Positions 4,555-6,130 of a stretch of DNA of 6,130 nt are shown here, in pieces; position 1 is the first letter of the stretch, and each line of letters starts with the position of its first letter. The DNA is from Novosphingobium sp. (GTDB lineage: Bacteria > Pseudomonadota > Alphaproteobacteria > Sphingomonadales > Sphingomonadaceae): assembly GCA_027490345.1 (NCBI GenBank), contig JAIXYF010000344.1, forward strand, positions 1-6,130. Direction: 5' to 3'. Position numbers and translations under genes: made by a program. The notes below the pieces were generated by a model. The model was not told where the DNA came from and ran no database searches. It worked only from the letters and a program-made list of their open reading frames with translations.

Positions 4555-6130
4555 TCAAACCAGCGCCTTGGCGGCGTCGTCCATCGTGCCGGACACGGTG
4601 TCGCCATAAAGGATCATGTCGGTATGCGCCGCACCCGAGGGGATCATCGGGTAGCAGTTCACTTCCTTGGCGACGAGGCAATCGACGAAGACCGGGCCGG
4701 GATGATCGATCATCGCCTGAATGCCCGCATCCAGCTCGCTCTCATCGGTGATGCGGATGCCCTTCCAGCCATAGGCTTCGGCCAGCTTCACGAAATCGGG
4801 CAGGCTATCGGAGTAGGAGTTCGAATAGCGGCTCTCGTAGGTCAGTTCCTGCCACTGGCGGACCATGCCCATCCATTCGTTGTTGAGCACGAAGATCTTC
4901 ACCGGCAGGCGGTACTGCGTGGCGGTGCCAAGCTCCTGGATGTTCATCTGGATCGAGGCATCGCCCGCGATGTCGATCACCAGGGCATCGGGGAAGCCCA
5001 CTTGCGCGCCGATTGCGGCGGGCAGACCATAGCCCATCGTGCCGAGGCCGCCCGAGGTCAGCCACTTGTTGGGGCCGGAGAAGTGGAAATACTGCGCCGC
5101 CCACATCTGGTGCTGGCCGACTTCCGTCGTGATGATCGGATCGTGCTGGCGCGTGAGGGCATAGAGCCGTTCGACCGCATGTTGCGGCATGATCGCTTCG
5201 CTGCGGTGCGGGTAGGCGAGCGACTCGCGGGCGCGCCAGCCGTCGATCTGCGAGAACCAGTCGGCAAGGTCTGCCGCCTCGTGGTGCGCTTCGTGCCATG
5301 CCGCGATCATCTGGCTCAGCACGTGCGCACAGTCGCCGACGATGGGCAGATCGGCGCGCACCGTCTTGTTGATCGAGGCGCGGTCGATATCGATGTGGAT
5401 GCGCTTGGAGTTCGGTGAGAAGGCATCGAGGCGGCCGGTGACCCGGTCATCGAAGCGCGAGCCGATGGCAACGATCAGATCGGCGCGGTTCATCGCCATG
5501 TTGGCTTCATAGGTCCCGTGCATACCCAGCATGCCAAGCCACGCCGGATGATCGGCCGGGAACGCGCCGAGGCCCATCAGCGTGGAGGTAACCGGCGCGC
5601 CGGTCAGCGCCTGCAACTCGCGCAGCAGCGCAGTCGCTTCCGGCCCGGAATTGATCACACCGCCGCCGGTGTAGAAGACCGGGGCTTGCGCCGCGGCAAT
5701 CATGTGCACAGCCTGCGCGATATCCTCACGCGATGCTTCAAGCTGCGGCTTGTAGCGCGTGCGGGTGCGGGCGGGCTTGCCCGTCCACGCGGCCATGCCG
5801 ATCTGCACGTCCTTGGGAATGTCGATCACGACCGGGCCGGGGCGGCCTTCGGTGGCAATACGGAACGCTTCCTCGACGATCTCACCCAGCAGATCCGGGT
5901 CTTTCACCAGATAGTTGTGCTTGGTGCAGTGGCGCGTGATGCCGACCGTATCGCATTCCTGGAACGCGTCAGACCCGATCAGCGCCGTGGGCACCTGCGC
6001 CTTGATGACACCGTAGCGATCGTGCAACTCGAGCAGTGCCGCGGGCACGATGTTGAAGTTGGCGGCCATCGGGGTCATCAGCGTCCCGCAGAACCCCGAC
6101 AGCATGCCGATGGCGCAGACGATGGCCGGG
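4555..6130 (-). CDS. ilvB: acetolactate synthase large subunit, missing its N-terminus; upstream end is foreign (chimeric frame)
   Basis: From about 5997 to the stop at 4555 this is the ThDP-dependent catalytic subunit of acetolactate synthase, about 480 of the usual 570-590 residues. It starts at QVPTALIGSDAFQECDTVG and continues through TKHNYLV and GRPGPVVIDIPKDVQ. The central FAD-associated domain has YTGGGVINSG and GSRFDDRVTGR. The C-terminal ThDP domain has GDASIQMN (4965 downward), NNEWMGMVRQWQEL and SLPDFVKLAEAYGW. Upstream of QVPTAL one expects the GPGATN segment and, further out, the catalytic-glutamate HEQGA motif. Instead the open frame continues to the window edge as 44 residues of DUF979-like sequence. 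No authentic start codon is visible; an ATG at 6105 lies in the foreign part. If the DNA is really joined like this the subunit would lack the catalytic glutamate and be inactive. It is translationally coupled to ilvN. Identity is certain; the intact state of the gene is doubtful. Confidence 0.92.
   Translation of the reverse strand, partial: PAIVCAIGMLSGFCGTLMTPMAANFNIVPAALLELHDRYGVIKAQVPTALIGSDAFQECDTVGITRHCTKHNYLVKDPDLLGEIVEEAFRIATEGRPGPVVIDIPKDVQIGMAAWTGKPARTRTRYKPQLEASREDIAQAVHMIAAAQAPVFYTGGGVINSGPEATALLRELQALTGAPVTSTLMGLGAFPADHPAWLGMLGMHGTYEANMAMNRADLIVAIGSRFDDRVTGRLDAFSPNSKRIHIDIDRASINKTVRADLPIVGDCAHVLSQMIAAWHEAHHEAADLADWFSQIDGWRARESLAYPHRSEAIMPQHAVERLYALTRQHDPIITTEVGQHQMWAAQYFHFSGPNKWLTSGGLGTMGYGLPAAIGAQVGFPDALVIDIAGDASIQMNIQELGTATQYRLPVKIFVLNNEWMGMVRQWQELTYESRYSNSYSDSLPDFVKLAEAYGWKGIRITDESELDAGIQAMIDHPGPVFVDCLVAKEVNCYPMIPSGAAHTDMILYGDTVSGTMDDAAKALV
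5980..6130 (-). other. C-terminal fragment of a DUF979 membrane protein joined in frame to ilvB
   Basis: The frame from 6129 to about 5998 reads PAIVCAIGMLSG, FCGTLMTPMAANFNIVP, then AALLELHDRYGVIKAQVPTAL. This matches what I remember of the C-terminus of DUF979 proteins, inner-membrane proteins usually encoded next to DUF969 and suspected to form a permease with it. It does not match any part of acetolactate synthase. DUF979 proteins normally go on past PTAL with another hydrophobic segment ending in something like LMYVL; here the sequence switches to IGSDAFQ of IlvB. Both ends of the DUF979 gene are therefore absent, the distal one because of the window edge. The switch falls within 5980-5997, where both families encode the same residues. 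The assignment is from memory of the family, without a search. Confidence 0.75.

Noticed and set aside
4542..4607. Twenty-two-codon extension of ilvN.
   Set aside because: It runs into the ilvB coding end in another frame, and the ATG at 4541 has AGGAGG at ideal distance.
4429..5418. Long plus-strand open frame of 329 codons opposite ilvB.
   Set aside because: It is an antisense shadow of a GC-rich gene: no recognisable domain, and the minus-strand frame is clearly acetolactate synthase.
5980..6130. A genuine novel IlvB domain fusion with a membrane segment.
   Set aside because: The foreign part replaces the catalytic N-terminal segment rather than being added to it, and the join falls on a short peptide common to both families; a chimera or rearrangement explains this better.

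Overview
The window looks like part of a GC-rich alphaproteobacterial chromosome, most likely a sphingomonad (Novosphingobium or Erythrobacter type). This rests on the wording of the IlvB, IlvC and LeuA proteins and on the GC-rich intergenic palindrome; no database search was possible. It is mainly a branched-chain amino acid biosynthesis region. Five of the six protein genes visible in reasonable length or part on the minus strand read right to left, and one gene is on the plus strand.

From the right edge, on the minus strand: ilvB (acetolactate synthase large subunit, 4555 to the edge), ilvN (its regulatory subunit, 4008-4541) and ilvC (ketol-acid reductoisomerase, 2948-3967) form a tight operon that ends at a strong intrinsic terminator (2861-2911). 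Next come two small secreted-protein genes in the same direction: an I78-family peptidase inhibitor (2457-2741) and a YceI-family protein (1690-2355), with a hairpin between them. A perfect 15-bp palindrome (1650-1680) separates yceI from a convergent plus-strand gene for a microsomal-type epoxide hydrolase (500-1639). At the left edge is the 5' part of leuA (2-isopropylmalate synthase, 1-291, minus strand). Before it lies a 16-codon leader peptide gene with three closely spaced leucine codons (376-426) and overlapping alternative hairpins, which is a leucine-responsive attenuator.

IlvBN makes acetolactate or acetohydroxybutyrate, IlvC reduces and isomerises it, and LeuA diverts 2-oxoisovalerate towards leucine. 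The epoxide hydrolase, YceI and I78 proteins have no evident role in this pathway.

The main anomaly is at the right end. The ilvB reading frame matches acetolactate synthase only up to about position 5997. Beyond that, in the same frame, it encodes what I recognise as the C-terminal part of an unrelated DUF979 membrane protein. The join falls exactly on a short peptide, QVPTAL, that both families share. This is either an assembly or amplification chimera at a contig end or a real microhomology-mediated rearrangement that removes the catalytic N-terminus of IlvB. I see no CRISPR array, tRNA, rRNA, insertion sequence or phage gene. The longest stretches without a protein gene (292-499 and 2742-2947, each just over 200 bases) are described under the attenuator and terminator entries.
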